A stretch of 64,000 bases of DNA from the NCBI RefSeq assembly GCF_031085155.1, contig NZ_JAVHUL010000008.1, forward strand, positions 1 through 64,000, given 5' to 3'. Below the pieces are notes generated by a model. The model saw only the letters and a program-made list of their open reading frames with translations, was not told the origin of the DNA and did not search any database. Numbering within the stretch: position 1 is the first letter of the stretch; every line of letters starts with the position of its first letter. This document shows, piece after piece, positions 34,683 through 44,517 of this stretch. A program made the position numbers and the translations under genes. The stretch comes from Mesonia profundi (GTDB lineage Bacteria > Bacteroidota > Bacteroidia > Flavobacteriales > Flavobacteriaceae).

Positions 34683-35987
34683 ATGAGAACAAAATCACTT
34701 AAGAAGAATAAGATCAACGTTGTAACATTGGGTTGTAGTAAGAATATTTATGATTCTGAAGTCTTGATGGGACAGCTTAAAGCCAATAAAAAAGACGTAG
34801 TTCACGAAGAAGAAGGGAACATTGTTGTGATTAATACCTGCGGATTTATCGATAACGCCAAAGAGCAATCGGTGAATACCATTCTAGAATACGCTCAGAA
34901 GAAAGAAGATGGGATTGTAGATAAGGTTTTTGTGACGGGATGTCTTTCGGAACGTTATAAACCCGATTTACAAAAAGAAATTCCTAATGTAGACCAGTAT
35001 TTTGGTACTACCGAAATGCCTGCTTTACTCAAAGCTTTAGGAGCCGATTATAAGCACGAGCTTTTGGGAGAGCGAGTAATGACTACTCCAAAAAATTATG
35101 CTTTCTTGAAAATTGCGGAAGGTTGCGACCGTCCGTGTTCTTTTTGCGCCATTCCTTTAATGCGTGGCGGACATAAATCTACCCCAATTGAGCAATTGGT
35201 AAAAGAAGCCCAAGGCTTAGCTAGAGACGGTGTAAAAGAATTGATTCTTATAGCTCAAGATTTAACCTATTACGGTTTAGATATTTATAAAAAAAGAGCC
35301 TTGGCTGGTTTGCTTCGGGAGTTGGTAAAAGTAGAAGGAATTGAGTGGATTCGCTTGCATTATGCCTTTCCTACGGGTTTCCCAGAAGATGTGCTCGATG
35401 TGATTAATGAAGAACCTAAGGTGTGTAACTACATCGATATTCCGCTGCAGCACATTTCAGATGATTTATTAAAGTCGATGCGTCGTGGAACCACCCATAA
35501 AAAAACTACTGATTTAATTCATAAATTCCGAGAAATCGTTCCTCAAATGGCGATTAGAACGACGCTTATTGTTGGATATCCCGGGGAGACTCAAGCTCAT
35601 TTCCAGGAATTAAAAGACTGGATCAAAGAAATGCGTTTTGAGCGTTTAGGTGCCTTTACCTATTCTCACGAAGAAAATACCCACGCTTATAATTTGGTAG
35701 ATGACGTGCCCGAAGATGTGAAGCAAGAACGTGCCAATGAGATTATGGAAATACAATCTCAAATCTCTTGGGAACTAAATCAGCAAAAAATAGGGAAGAC
35801 ATTTAAATGTGTAATCGACCGTAAAGAAGGAAACTATTTTGTAGGTAGAACCGAATTTGATTCTCCAGATGTAGATAATGAAGTTTTGATTGATGCTTCT
35901 AAACACTACTTAAAAACAGGTGATTTTGCACAGATAAAAATAAATGAAGCCGAAGATTTTGATTTGTATGGCGAGCCTGTAGCATAA
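34683..35987 (+). CDS. rimO: Ribosomal protein uS12 methylthiotransferase RimO
   Basis: A 434-residue radical-SAM enzyme. The N-terminal UPF0004 domain carries cysteines in VTLGCSKNIYDSE, NTCGFID and TGCLSERY for the auxiliary iron-sulfur cluster. The radical-SAM motif is CDRPCSFCAIP (CxxxCxxC), and a C-terminal TRAM domain follows near KTFKCVIDRKEGNY. It adds a methylthio group to an aspartate of uS12. It is monocistronic, with a promoter and strong terminator. Confidence 0.96.
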   Translation: MRTKSLKKNKINVVTLGCSKNIYDSEVLMGQLKANKKDVVHEEEGNIVVINTCGFIDNAKEQSVNTILEYAQKKEDGIVDKVFVTGCLSERYKPDLQKEIPNVDQYFGTTEMPALLKALGADYKHELLGERVMTTPKNYAFLKIAEGCDRPCSFCAIPLMRGGHKSTPIEQLVKEAQGLARDGVKELILIAQDLTYYGLDIYKKRALAGLLRELVKVEGIEWIRLHYAFPTGFPEDVLDVINEEPKVCNYIDIPLQHISDDLLKSMRRGTTHKKTTDLIHKFREIVPQMAIRTTLIVGYPGETQAHFQELKDWIKEMRFERLGAFTYSHEENTHAYNLVDDVPEDVKQERANEIMEIQSQISWELNQQKIGKTFKCVIDRKEGNYFVGRTEFDSPDVDNEVLIDASKHYLKTGDFAQIKINEAEDFDLYGEPVA

Positions 35988-36010
35988 TTTTTTTTAGCTT
36001 ATAACTTATT

Positions 36011-36060
36011 TAATGCTGTTTATTTACTTTCTTAACGTAAATAAACAGCATTATTTTTTT
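36011..36060 (+). terminator. Terminator after rimO
   Basis: A 17-base-pair perfect stem TAATGCTGTTTATTTAC with its complement across a nine-base loop, then a T run. Confidence 0.92.
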
Positions 36061-36311
36061 GTATATCTTTTTGGTGTTTAATCCAATAATAGTTGCGATG
36101 TTAACTTGAAAGACTCAAGATAAGCTAGTCGAGACACCTTTCTTTAATCTTCCGACTGCCTACTTTGGTAAGAACGTGCACTCTTTGAAAATCTCCAGAG
36201 CGACAAAAATTAACTTTAGGAATGAAAATAGATTTATAATTCGTTTTTAAGCATAAAGAAGGTGAAATCGTCTTTAACTAAAAATTAGTATAAAAAAACG
36301 CTTGACAAATG
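36061..36311. other. Non-coding stretch before bshC
   Basis: Apart from the terminator and the bshC -7 element, the 353-base gap 35988-36340 shows no ORF, repeat or RNA gene that I recognise. It is slightly less AT-rich at about 36120-36200. Confidence 0.5.
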
Positions 36312-36319
36312 TATCTTTG
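36312..36319 (+). promoter_or_regulatory. Promoter -7 element for bshC
   Basis: TATCTTTG ends 21 bases before the bshC ATG; a nearby TTGACA is too close to be the -33 element. Confidence 0.5.
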
Positions 36320-36340
36320 TGAGCATAAGATTTTTATTCT

Positions 36341-37939
36341 ATGGCCGATTGTATTGCTTATCAAGACACGAACTACTTTTCTTCCTTCATGACAGATTAC
36401 CTCGCTCAAAAGGAATCTTTAACCGACTTTTACGAGCATTTTCCCAAGTTGGAAAATTTTAAAAAGCAAGTCGACTTAAAACAAGAAAACTATTCGGTTT
36501 CCACAAGGAAGGTATTGGTCAGTAGTCTTAGGGAGCAGTATAAAGACACTCAGATTTCGGCGAAAAGCCAAGAGAATATTGAGCTTTTAACCCAAGAAAA
36601 TACATTTACCATTACGACAGGTCATCAATTGAACCTGTTTACCGGTCCGCTTTATTTTTTATATAAGATTATTTCTACCATCAACTTAACGGAAGAATTA
36701 AAAGAGCGCTATCCAGGGCAAAACTTTGTTCCTATATATTGGATGGCAACGGAAGATCACGATTTTGAAGAAATCAACTTCTTTAATTTTGAACAGCATA
36801 AAATACAATGGAATAAAGAAGCAAGCGGAGCTGTAGGAGACTTACCTACGGAAGGTTTGGAGGAAGTTTTTAAAAAATTTAGCATCTTATTGAACGATTC
36901 AGAGCAATCGGCTCATCTAAAATCTTTGTTTAAAAAAGCTTATCTAGAGCATCATAACCTAACTGAAGCGACCCGTTATCTTGCCAATGAACTTTTTGGA
37001 ATTTATGGTTTAATTATCCTTGACGGAAATGATGCTGCGCTAAAAAAAGAACTTTCTCCCTATGTAAAAAATGAACTCTTGCATCAAATTTCTTCAGAAG
37101 AAGTAGGGGAGACTTCAAAAAAAATAAACGAGTTAGGGTATAAGATTCAAGTGAATCCGCGTGAAATCAACTTATTTTACCTCAAAGAAAACCTTCGCGA
37201 ACGTATTATTAAAGAGGATGAATATTACATCGTTCACGAAACTAATATCCGCTTTACGGAAGAAGAAATCATAACCGAATTAGATAATTATCCCGAGCGT
37301 TTTTCTCCTAATGTAATCATGAGGCCTTTGTATGAAGAGGTGGTTTTGCCTAATCTTTGTTATATTGGCGGCGGAGGCGAATTGGCATATTGGATGCAGT
37401 TGAAATCTTATTTCCGTAAAGAAAAAGTAAGCTTTCCCATTTTATTATTAAGAAACTCGGCGCTTCTGATGTCTGAGAAGCAAATTCAGAAAACAAAGAA
37501 ACTAGGCTTGAGTTTTAAAGATTTATTCTTAAAGCAAGAGAATTTAATCAGCAAACGAACCAAAGAGATTTCAGCTATTGAAATTGATTTTTCAGCTCAA
37601 AAAGAACAGCTTCAGCAACAATTTAAAGATATGTATGCGTTGGCTCAACAAACCGACAAGTCTTTTTATGGAGCAGTTGCTGCGCAAGAAAAAAAACAAC
37701 TCAACGGTTTAGATCATTTAGAAAAACGTTTGTTGAAAGCACAGAAAAGAAAATTAAAAGATGAATTGCAGCGCGTGGTTCATATACAAGATGAAGTTTT
37801 TCCGCATCAAAGTTTACAAGAACGAAGCATTAATTTTAGTGAATTTTATCAAACCTACGGGCAAGATTTAATTCCGAAGCTTAAAAAGGAATTAAAACCT
37901 TTAGATTTGCAGTTTTCCATCATCAGCTTAACCGAATAG
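36341..37939 (+). CDS. bshC: Bacillithiol biosynthesis cysteine-adding enzyme BshC
   Basis: A 532-residue protein matching BshC. Family segments include FTITTGHQLNLFTGPLYFLY near the N-terminus, PIYWMATEDHDFEEINF, a central Rossmann-like core (PRYLEEVVLPNL-type PNLCYIGGGGELAYWMQL) and a coiled-coil C-terminal part (about 385-480). It attaches cysteine to glucosamine-malate to complete bacillithiol, a low-molecular-weight thiol in Bacillota and many Bacteroidota. A PLP decarboxylase follows 35 bases later. No other bsh gene is in the window. Confidence 0.93.
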   Translation: MADCIAYQDTNYFSSFMTDYLAQKESLTDFYEHFPKLENFKKQVDLKQENYSVSTRKVLVSSLREQYKDTQISAKSQENIELLTQENTFTITTGHQLNLFTGPLYFLYKIISTINLTEELKERYPGQNFVPIYWMATEDHDFEEINFFNFEQHKIQWNKEASGAVGDLPTEGLEEVFKKFSILLNDSEQSAHLKSLFKKAYLEHHNLTEATRYLANELFGIYGLIILDGNDAALKKELSPYVKNELLHQISSEEVGETSKKINELGYKIQVNPREINLFYLKENLRERIIKEDEYYIVHETNIRFTEEEIITELDNYPERFSPNVIMRPLYEEVVLPNLCYIGGGGELAYWMQLKSYFRKEKVSFPILLLRNSALLMSEKQIQKTKKLGLSFKDLFLKQENLISKRTKEISAIEIDFSAQKEQLQQQFKDMYALAQQTDKSFYGAVAAQEKKQLNGLDHLEKRLLKAQKRKLKDELQRVVHIQDEVFPHQSLQERSINFSEFYQTYGQDLIPKLKKELKPLDLQFSIISLTE

Positions 37940-37974
37940 CAAATTCTCGTTTCGCAACAAAAAAATAGACCCTT

Positions 37975-39363
37975 ATGAAAAGTATGCACTCCATTGATAT
38001 CAGTACGGTAGAAATGACCTTAGATATCATGAAATATGCCATTAATCGAATTTCTAATACTTCCCCAGATTTGGGTTCTCCAAAAAAGGAAGAAGATCTT
38101 TTGGCTATCGTGGGTGAAACCGTGACCAAAGATGGAATTGGCGGCGAGAAAGCGTTTCATATGTTTCGGGATGTCCTGGCAAAAGCAACAGTGCCCGTAG
38201 ATCATCCTCGGCATTTAGCTTTTGTACCGGCAGCGCCTACCAAAGCAGCGGTATTGTTTGATTTGGTGACTTCTGCAGCGAGTATTCACGGTGCGTACTG
38301 GATGACTGGTGGTGGCGGAATTTTTTGCGAAAACCAAGCCATGAAATGGCTGGTTTCTTTAACTGGTTTGCCCGAAGGAGCCTTTGGCGTATTTACCAGT
38401 GGGGGAACAGCAGCCAACTTATCGGCTATGATTGCAGCACGGGAAGCTTGGCGCGAAAAAGAGGAAGAAAACAAAGCCTTTAAAGCATTATTAATTACTT
38501 CTAGCGGCGCGCATTCTTCCGTAAAGTCTATGGCAAATGTGATGGATGCGGATATTGTAATTGTAGATGACGATGATGAAGACCGTTTAACGGGAAAATG
38601 GTTACAAAACACCATTGATAACTTAGGGGTAATTGATAGAAAGCGTTTGTTTGCTGTGGTCGCCACGGGAGGAACTACGAATGCAGGAATTATCGACGAA
38701 CTCGACTCGGTTGCCGATGTCTGCAAAAAAGAAAATCTTTGGTTTCACGTAGATGCCGCTTATGGAGGAGGCGCGTTGGCAGCTCCTTCGGTGAGGGATT
38801 TATTTATAGGAATAGAACGTGCCGACAGCATTACTATAGATCCTCATAAATGGATGTTCTCACCCTATGATTGCGGTGCTGTGATTTATAAGGATATAGA
38901 ACTTGCCAAAAATGCACACTCCCAGAAAGGAGCTTATTTAGACATTTTTAAAGATGAAGGAGCGCAAGGTTTTAATCCCTCAGATTATCAAATTCAATTA
39001 ACACGACGCTTACGCGGATTGCCACTTTGGTTTTCTTTAGCGATGCACGGCACCCAAAAATACACCGAAGCCATAGAAAGAGGCTTGGAGCTTGCTCAAA
39101 ATGCAGCTAAGCAAATAGAAGCAGCGCCACACTTAGAGTTGGTGCGAGAACCTAGTTTATCTTGTGTCTTGTTTAGAAGAAAAGGTTGGAGTCCCGATGA
39201 TTATAGAGATTGGACTTATGAAAATCACAAAGCAGGTTTAGCCTTAGTAACCCCTACGAAGTGGACTAAAAATGAACATTCAGAAACCATTTCTCGTTTT
39301 TGTTTTATCAATCCAGATACCGACGAAGAAGACATTAAAGAAATTTTAGCTTCTATGGAATAA
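37975..39363 (+). CDS. PLP-dependent aromatic/glutamate decarboxylase-family protein
   Basis: A 462-residue group II decarboxylase. PLP motifs are GGTAANLSAMIAAR, HVDAAYGGGALA with the PLP aspartate, and the Schiff-base lysine in SITIDPHKWMF (K292). Related proteins decarboxylate glutamate, aspartate, diaminobutyrate or aromatic amino acids. HPRHLAFVPAAPTKAAV and ASIHGAYWMTGGGG look typical of the family. The substrate cannot be assigned. It is 35 bases after bshC and may be co-transcribed. Confidence 0.87.
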   Translation: MKSMHSIDISTVEMTLDIMKYAINRISNTSPDLGSPKKEEDLLAIVGETVTKDGIGGEKAFHMFRDVLAKATVPVDHPRHLAFVPAAPTKAAVLFDLVTSAASIHGAYWMTGGGGIFCENQAMKWLVSLTGLPEGAFGVFTSGGTAANLSAMIAAREAWREKEEENKAFKALLITSSGAHSSVKSMANVMDADIVIVDDDDEDRLTGKWLQNTIDNLGVIDRKRLFAVVATGGTTNAGIIDELDSVADVCKKENLWFHVDAAYGGGALAAPSVRDLFIGIERADSITIDPHKWMFSPYDCGAVIYKDIELAKNAHSQKGAYLDIFKDEGAQGFNPSDYQIQLTRRLRGLPLWFSLAMHGTQKYTEAIERGLELAQNAAKQIEAAPHLELVREPSLSCVLFRRKGWSPDDYRDWTYENHKAGLALVTPTKWTKNEHSETISRFCFINPDTDEEDIKEILASME

Positions 39364-39424
39364 CGAAGAATTATTTTCTTCCGTTTTTCTAAATGAAAAG
39401 CAGCATAATTTTAACTCAAATTAT

Positions 39425-39432
39425 TACTTTTG
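39425..39432 (+). promoter_or_regulatory. guaA -7 element, probably leaderless
   Basis: TACTTTTG ends three bases before the guaA ATG (39436), so the transcript probably begins at or just inside the start codon. The TTG at 39430 lies in the promoter and is rejected as a start. Confidence 0.5.
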
Positions 39433-39435
39433 CCT

Positions 39436-40965
39436 ATGCAAAACAACGTACTTATTTTAGATTTCGGGTCGCAGTATACTCAACTTATAGCAAGAAGAGT
39501 TAGAGAGTTAAATATCTACTGCGAAATACATCCCTTCAACAAGATTCCAGAAAACGTAGAAACGTTTAAAGCGGTCATTCTTTCGGGAAGTCCTTTTTCG
39601 GTTCGTAATGAAGATGCTCCGCATCCAGATCTATCCAAGATTAGAGGAAAAGTGCCTCTGCTTGCGGTATGTTATGGGGCGCAATATTTAGCTCACTTTC
39701 ATGGAGGAAAAGTAGAGCCTTCAGAAACTAGGGAATATGGAAGAGCCAACTTGTCTATTATTAAAGATAAGGAGCGTCTTTTTGAAGCGATTACTGAAAA
39801 TTCTCAAGTTTGGATGTCTCATAGTGATACCATAAAGGAATTGCCAGAAAATGGCGTTCGTTTAGCAAGTACGCAAGATGTGTTAAATGCAGCGTACCGA
39901 ATTGAAGGAGAAGAAACTTTTGCGATTCAGTTTCATCCAGAAGTATATCATTCTACCGATGGGAAACAATTACTAGAAAATTTCTTGGTAAAAATTGCTA
40001 AAGTAAAGCAGGAGTGGACACCAGGAGCTTTTGTAGATAATACTGTTGCAGAGCTGAAAGAAAAAATAGGAGACGATAAAGTAGTATTAGGATTAAGTGG
40101 CGGAGTAGATTCTACCGTTGCCGCAGTATTGCTTCATAAAGCGATAGGCAAAAACCTATACTGTATTTTTGTGAATAACGGTTTGCTGCGTAAGAATGAG
40201 TTTGATAGCGTTTTGGACCAATATAAAGATATGGGTCTTAACGTAAAAGGAGTAGATTCTTCGGCACGTTTCTTGGATGCGCTTGCAGGGAAGAGCGATC
40301 CAGAAGAAAAACGAAAAACTATAGGTCGCGTATTTATCGAAGTGTTTGATGATGAAGCTCACTTATTAGACGATGTGAAATTTTTAGCGCAAGGAACCAT
40401 TTATCCAGATGTGATTGAATCTATTTCCGTTAACGGACCTTCCGCAACCATAAAATCACATCATAATGTAGGCGGTTTACCCGATTTCATGAAATTAAAA
40501 GTGGTGGAACCTTTACGTATGTTGTTTAAAGATGAAGTACGAAGAGTTGGAGCCGAAATGGGAATAGATCCTGAACTTTTAGGAAGACATCCTTTTCCAG
40601 GTCCGGGGTTAGCCATTCGTATTTTGGGAGATATTACGCCAGAGAAAGTAAGAGTATTGCAAGAAGTAGATCATATTTTTATTCAAGGATTAAAAGACTG
40701 GATGTTATACGATAAAGTATGGCAAGCGGGAGCAATTTTACTTCCTATAAATTCGGTTGGTGTAATGGGAGATGAAAGAACCTATGAAAAGGTAGTAGCA
40801 TTGAGAGCGGTAGAATCTACTGATGGAATGACGGCAGATTGGGTGAATTTACCTTATGATTTCCTACAAAAAATATCAAACACTATAATAAATAGAGTTA
40901 AAGGCGTTAATAGAGTAGTGTATGATATAAGCTCTAAGCCACCAGCAACCATTGAGTGGGAATAA
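39436..40965 (+). CDS. guaA: GMP synthase (glutamine-hydrolysing)
   Basis: A 509-residue two-domain enzyme. The class I amidotransferase has cysteine C79 in LAVCYGAQY and the histidine-glutamate pair in FHPEVYH. The ATP-pyrophosphatase has the P-loop [16 protein letters not shown], and the dimerisation domain ends with [10 protein letters not shown]. It aminates XMP to GMP. It starts at [17 protein letters not shown]. The LysM gene follows 16 bases later. Confidence 0.97.
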   Translation: MQNNVLILDFGSQYTQLIARRVRELNIYCEIHPFNKIPENVETFKAVILSGSPFSVRNEDAPHPDLSKIRGKVPLLAVCYGAQYLAHFHGGKVEPSETREYGRANLSIIKDKERLFEAITENSQVWMSHSDTIKELPENGVRLASTQDVLNAAYRIEGEETFAIQFHPEVYHSTDGKQLLENFLVKIAKVKQEWTPGAFVDNTVAELKEKIGDDKVVLGLSGGVDSTVAAVLLHKAIGKNLYCIFVNNGLLRKNEFDSVLDQYKDMGLNVKGVDSSARFLDALAGKSDPEEKRKTIGRVFIEVFDDEAHLLDDVKFLAQGTIYPDVIESISVNGPSATIKSHHNVGGLPDFMKLKVVEPLRMLFKDEVRRVGAEMGIDPELLGRHPFPGPGLAIRILGDITPEKVRVLQEVDHIFIQGLKDWMLYDKVWQAGAILLPINSVGVMGDERTYEKVVALRAVESTDGMTADWVNLPYDFLQKISNTIINRVKGVNRVVYDISSKPPATIEWE

Positions 40966-40981
40966 ATATAAAAACGAGTAG

Positions 40982-42898
40982 ATGAAAAAATTAGTTCAAG
41001 TTTTATTGGTATGTGTAGGAATTTTCCAATGGGGATATGCACAAGGATATAAAACACATAAAGTACAAAAAGGAGAAACTGTAGAAAGTATTGCTCAAAC
41101 GTATAAGATTTCTGAAGCCTCTATTTACAGACTCAATCCAGATGCTAAAGGCAAACGATTGTCTTCTTCTGCCGTTTTAGTAATTCCAACCGAAGAGGTA
41201 GTTCCTACTTCAGAAGAAGGGAGTTCAGTTACCTTTAAGCAATATCGTGTAAAAAGCAAAGAAACGCTTTATAGTCTGGCTAAAACCAATGACATCTCGA
41301 TAGAAGAAATCAAAAAATACAATCCCTATTTAAAAAATGAAGAATTGGGAGAAGACGACTTGATTAAAATTCCTATTTTTAGAGAAAAGAAAAAAGTAAT
41401 TGATTTTAATGAGTCTTTAAGTGAGTCTTCTTTTAGCAATGTGATTCATATTGTTTTACCCAAAGAAACCAAGTATGGGATCTCAAAAAAATATGGATTA
41501 AGTGTGGAGCAATTGGATGAATTGAATCCTGGAGTTTTGCAATTAAAAGCAGGACAGTTGCTTAAGATTGTCAATAAAAATAAAAAAGCAGTAGAGAGTC
41601 AACCAGACGCTAATTTGGATGCTCGTTTTCAGATGTATAAAGTACAACCCAAGGAAACTTTCTATAGTCTTACCAGACGTTTCCAGGTATCTAAAGATTC
41701 TTTAGTAGCTTGGAATCCTCAATTAGAAAAAGAAGGCTTACAAGCAGGAATGAGTATTAAAATTCCTAAAAAAGCTAAAGAACTAACGCCGTCTAACAAT
41801 GCTGAAAAAATAGATTTTGAGCAAATGATCACTAATCATAACCGAAAGAAAATTGCGGTTATGCTTCCACTTAGTTTGCAGAAATTTGGAGAAAGTACGG
41901 ATAAGGAGGAACAACTTAAAAGTGATAAAGTACTAAGAATTGCATTAGATTTTTATAGCGGAGTTCAAGAAGCGATCGATAAAGCAGAAGAGCTAGGTGT
42001 TTATGTAGACGCTAAAATTTACGATACACAACGAAGTAAATCTAAAGTGAGTGAGATCATCTCTAAAAATGATTTTTCTGATACTCAGGTTGTGATTGGA
42101 CCATTATTAACTTCTAATATAGAAGAGGCTTCTCGCTTATTAAATAAGAAAAATGTACCGATTTTGTCTCCCTTAACTAGCGGAGATCTTAAAGGGTATG
42201 GTAATCTTATTCAAACTCGCCCTTCTGACCTGATGATGGAGCAAGTTTTAATTACTTATTTGGATAGCTTAAAGCAAGGGAAGAACATCTTGATCTTAGC
42301 AGATAAAAAACATCAATTTATTAAAGATAAATTGACTTATACCATTCCCGAAACTAGAGTAATCACGCAGCGAAGAGCAGATTATTTACAACAGTCAGAC
42401 TTAACGAATTTATTAGATAAGAATAGAGAGAATTGGGTTGTGATTGAAGCAGATGATGTGGCTTTGGTAACCAATAGCTCTTCTTATTTAAATGCACTTT
42501 CTAAGCGGTATGATATTAGAGTGTTTACTTCCAATAAAAACGATACGTTTGAAAATGAAGTGCCAAATCAATATTTAACCAATTTAAAGTTTACATATAC
42601 TTCCATTTCTAAAGAGTATCAAAAGGAGCCCTTAAGTGAATTTGTAGAGACTTATAAAGAAAATTATGGAGTGATTCCCAATAAATATGCGGTTAGAGGT
42701 TATGATACAACTTTAGATGTCATCTTAAGACTGGCTGCAGCCGATGATTTTTATGAATCTTTAAGCATTGAGGGAACTTCAGAATATATTGAGAATAAAT
42801 TTAGCTATCATAAAAAAATGATTGGTGGGTTTTATAACGATGCTGTTTATCTAATGCAATACCAAGAAAATCTTGAACTTAAAGTTTTAAACGATTAA
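40982..42898 (+). CDS. LysM repeats fused to a type 1 periplasmic-binding domain
   Basis: A 638-residue exported protein with a signal peptide ending WGYAQ. Four LysM domains follow, around residues 22-67, 83-130, 153-200 and 215-260 (HKVQKGETVESIAQTYKIS, YRVKSKETLYSLAKTNDIS, IVLPKETKYGISKKYGLS, YKVQPKETFYSLTRRFQVS). The rest, from KIAVMLPLSLQKFGES, is a Leu/Ile/Val-type binding-protein fold. It would attach to peptidoglycan in the periplasm and sense or bind a ligand, perhaps wall fragments. This architecture recalls LpoA-like proteins that activate penicillin-binding proteins. The OsmC gene follows two bases downstream. Confidence 0.88.
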   Translation: MKKLVQVLLVCVGIFQWGYAQGYKTHKVQKGETVESIAQTYKISEASIYRLNPDAKGKRLSSSAVLVIPTEEVVPTSEEGSSVTFKQYRVKSKETLYSLAKTNDISIEEIKKYNPYLKNEELGEDDLIKIPIFREKKKVIDFNESLSESSFSNVIHIVLPKETKYGISKKYGLSVEQLDELNPGVLQLKAGQLLKIVNKNKKAVESQPDANLDARFQMYKVQPKETFYSLTRRFQVSKDSLVAWNPQLEKEGLQAGMSIKIPKKAKELTPSNNAEKIDFEQMITNHNRKKIAVMLPLSLQKFGESTDKEEQLKSDKVLRIALDFYSGVQEAIDKAEELGVYVDAKIYDTQRSKSKVSEIISKNDFSDTQVVIGPLLTSNIEEASRLLNKKNVPILSPLTSGDLKGYGNLIQTRPSDLMMEQVLITYLDSLKQGKNILILADKKHQFIKDKLTYTIPETRVITQRRADYLQQSDLTNLLDKNRENWVVIEADDVALVTNSSSYLNALSKRYDIRVFTSNKNDTFENEVPNQYLTNLKFTYTSISKEYQKEPLSEFVETYKENYGVIPNKYAVRGYDTTLDVILRLAAADDFYESLSIEGTSEYIENKFSYHKKMIGGFYNDAVYLMQYQENLELKVLND

Positions 42899-42900
42899 AT

Positions 42901-43308
42901 ATGATCACTTCTAACATAGTTTACCAAGGAAATCTAAGAGTTAAAAACACACACCTTAAAAGTGGAAATACCTTTTTAACCGATGCTCCAACCGATAATA
43001 AAGGAAAAGGAGAAGCGTTCTCTCCAACCGATACGGTGGCTACCGCTTTAGCAAGTTGTATGATGACTATCATGGGGATTTTAGCCGAAAGAGAAGAAAT
43101 CAATTTAGTAAATACAGAAGCAAATATCACCAAAACCATGGCTTCTGATCCACGCCGAATTTCTAAAATTGAAGTGCAGTTTACTTTTCCTGAAAATTAT
43201 GAAGACAAGACTAAAAAGAAACTTGAAAAAGCAGCTTTAACTTGCCCTGTATTACAGAGTCTTCATCCAGATATCGAAAAAGATATTCAGTTTATATATC
43301 CTTCTTAA
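42901..43308 (+). CDS. OsmC-family peroxide-reducing protein
   Basis: A 135-residue OsmC/Ohr-like protein. The two catalytic cysteines are in ALASCMMTIMG and ALTCPVLQSLHP, with the conserved glutamate in the helix between. It reduces organic hydroperoxides or acts in sulfur metabolism. It is translationally close to the LysM gene and has no distinct promoter that I can see. The Ohr versus OsmC-like subgroup was not resolved. Confidence 0.9.
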   Translation: MITSNIVYQGNLRVKNTHLKSGNTFLTDAPTDNKGKGEAFSPTDTVATALASCMMTIMGILAEREEINLVNTEANITKTMASDPRRISKIEVQFTFPENYEDKTKKKLEKAALTCPVLQSLHPDIEKDIQFIYPS

Positions 43309-43309
43309 G

Positions 43310-43410
43310 TTGTCATTTCGAAGAATGAGAAATCTCATTCTTTTTAGTTCTATGTAAAAGATTCCTCGGTAGTTCCTGCCCTAACGTTCGGGCGAGCCTC
43401 TTTCGGAATG
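43310..43410 (+). repeat. GTCATTTCGA dispersed repeat, family C unit 1
   Basis: Begins TTGTCATTTCGAAGAATGAG, continues GAAATCTCATTCTTTTTAG and ends CGGGCGAGCCTCTTTCGGA. It is about 75-80 percent like unit 2 (43459-43557). Between them, GTCATTTTGGGCTCG with TTTCAGCATC (43430-43447) looks like the start of a third, related unit. Confidence 0.8.
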
Positions 43411-43458
43411 TCAATCACTTGTCATTTTGGGCTCGTTTCAGCATCTTTTTTATTCGTG

Positions 43459-43557
43459 TTGTCATTTCGAAGAAGGAGAAATCTCATACTTTTTAGTTCA
43501 ATCCAAAATATTCCCCGGTCTTTCCCAGCCTTACGTTAGGGCGAGCCTCTTTCGGAA
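43459..43557 (+). repeat. GTCATTTCGA dispersed repeat, family C unit 2
   Basis: Begins TTGTCATTTCGAAGAAGGAG and ends AGGGCGAGCCTCTTTCGGA, 13 bases before the stop codon of the nitronate monooxygenase gene. The gap 43309-43569 is almost wholly occupied by these units. Confidence 0.8.
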
Positions 43558-43569
43558 AAACACTAAAGT

Positions 43570-44517
43570 CTAAAAAACAAACTTCTCTTTCTGCACTACT
43601 TCGTGAAACTCGGTGATAATCTCTTCAACAATTTTAGCAGCAGGTTTGATCTCGTTAATCAAGCCACTTATCTGACCTATTTCTAGTTCTCCTTCTTCCA
43701 AATCGCCTTCAAACATTCCCTTTTTAGCTCGGGCTCTTCCTAAAAGACCTATTAAATCTTCTTTGCTAGGTTGCTTGGTGTAAAGTTCCATCACATCGTG
43801 GAAAAATTTATTTTTTAATAAACGTACAGGTGCTAATTCTTTTAAGGTAAGTTGGGTTTCCCCTTCCTGTGCTTTTACCACCATCTCTTTAAAATTTTGA
43901 TGCGAAGAAGCTTCAGGGGAAGCGACAAACCTGCTTCCAATTTGTACGGCATCTGCGCCCAAAATCATGGCGGCAAGCATTCCTCTTCCGGTAGCAATTC
44001 CTCCCGCTGCAATCAACGGGATACTTAATTTTTCTTTAACCATTGGGATCAAGGTAAACGTAGTTGTTTCTTCTCGACCATTATGTCCGCCGGCTTCAAA
44101 ACCTTCCGCTACGACGGCATCCACTCCGGCAGCTTCCGCTTTAAGCGCAAATTTTACGCTACTTACCACGTGTACTACTTTTATTCCTTTTTCTTTTAAA
44201 GTGGAAGTCCAAGTCTTAGGATTCCCTGCCGAAGTAAAAACAATTTCTACGCCTTCTTCTATGATAATTTTCATAATCTCTTCCAGATTAGGGTAGAGCA
44301 TAGGTACGTTGACTGCAAAAGGTTTACTGGTGGCTTTTTTACATTTAATGATGTGTTCCCTTAAAATTTCGGGATACATAGATCCCGCTCCTAGAATCCC
44401 TAAACCTCCGGCGTTGCTTACCGCACTGGCAAGTTTCCAACCGCTGGCCCAGATCATTCCGGCTTGTATTAAAGGGTATTTAATATTAAAAAGTGATGTA
44501 ATTTTATTGGTATGCAT
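43570..44517 (-). CDS. Nitronate monooxygenase / FabK-like flavoprotein
   Basis: A 315-residue TIM-barrel flavoenzyme. Motifs are PLIQAGMIWASG, SNAGGLGILGAGSM, EGFEAGGHNG, PLIAAGGIATGRGM and GADAVQIGSRF, typical of 2-nitropropane dioxygenase proteins. It would use FMN to oxidise alkyl nitronates. The FabK enoyl-ACP reductase belongs to the same superfamily and cannot be excluded. Its ATG overlaps the S8 peptidase stop by one base, so it ends that operon. Confidence 0.88.
   Translation of the reverse strand: MHTNKITSLFNIKYPLIQAGMIWASGWKLASAVSNAGGLGILGAGSMYPEILREHIIKCKKATSKPFAVNVPMLYPNLEEIMKIIIEEGVEIVFTSAGNPKTWTSTLKEKGIKVVHVVSSVKFALKAEAAGVDAVVAEGFEAGGHNGREETTTFTLIPMVKEKLSIPLIAAGGIATGRGMLAAMILGADAVQIGSRFVASPEASSHQNFKEMVVKAQEGETQLTLKELAPVRLLKNKFFHDVMELYTKQPSKEDLIGLLGRARAKKGMFEGDLEEGELEIGQISGLINEIKPAAKIVEEIITEFHEVVQKEKFVF

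Noticed and set aside
36080-36311. Possible RNA gene before bshC
   Set aside because: No tRNA cloverleaf, no terminator and no clear stem; nothing supports an RNA gene.
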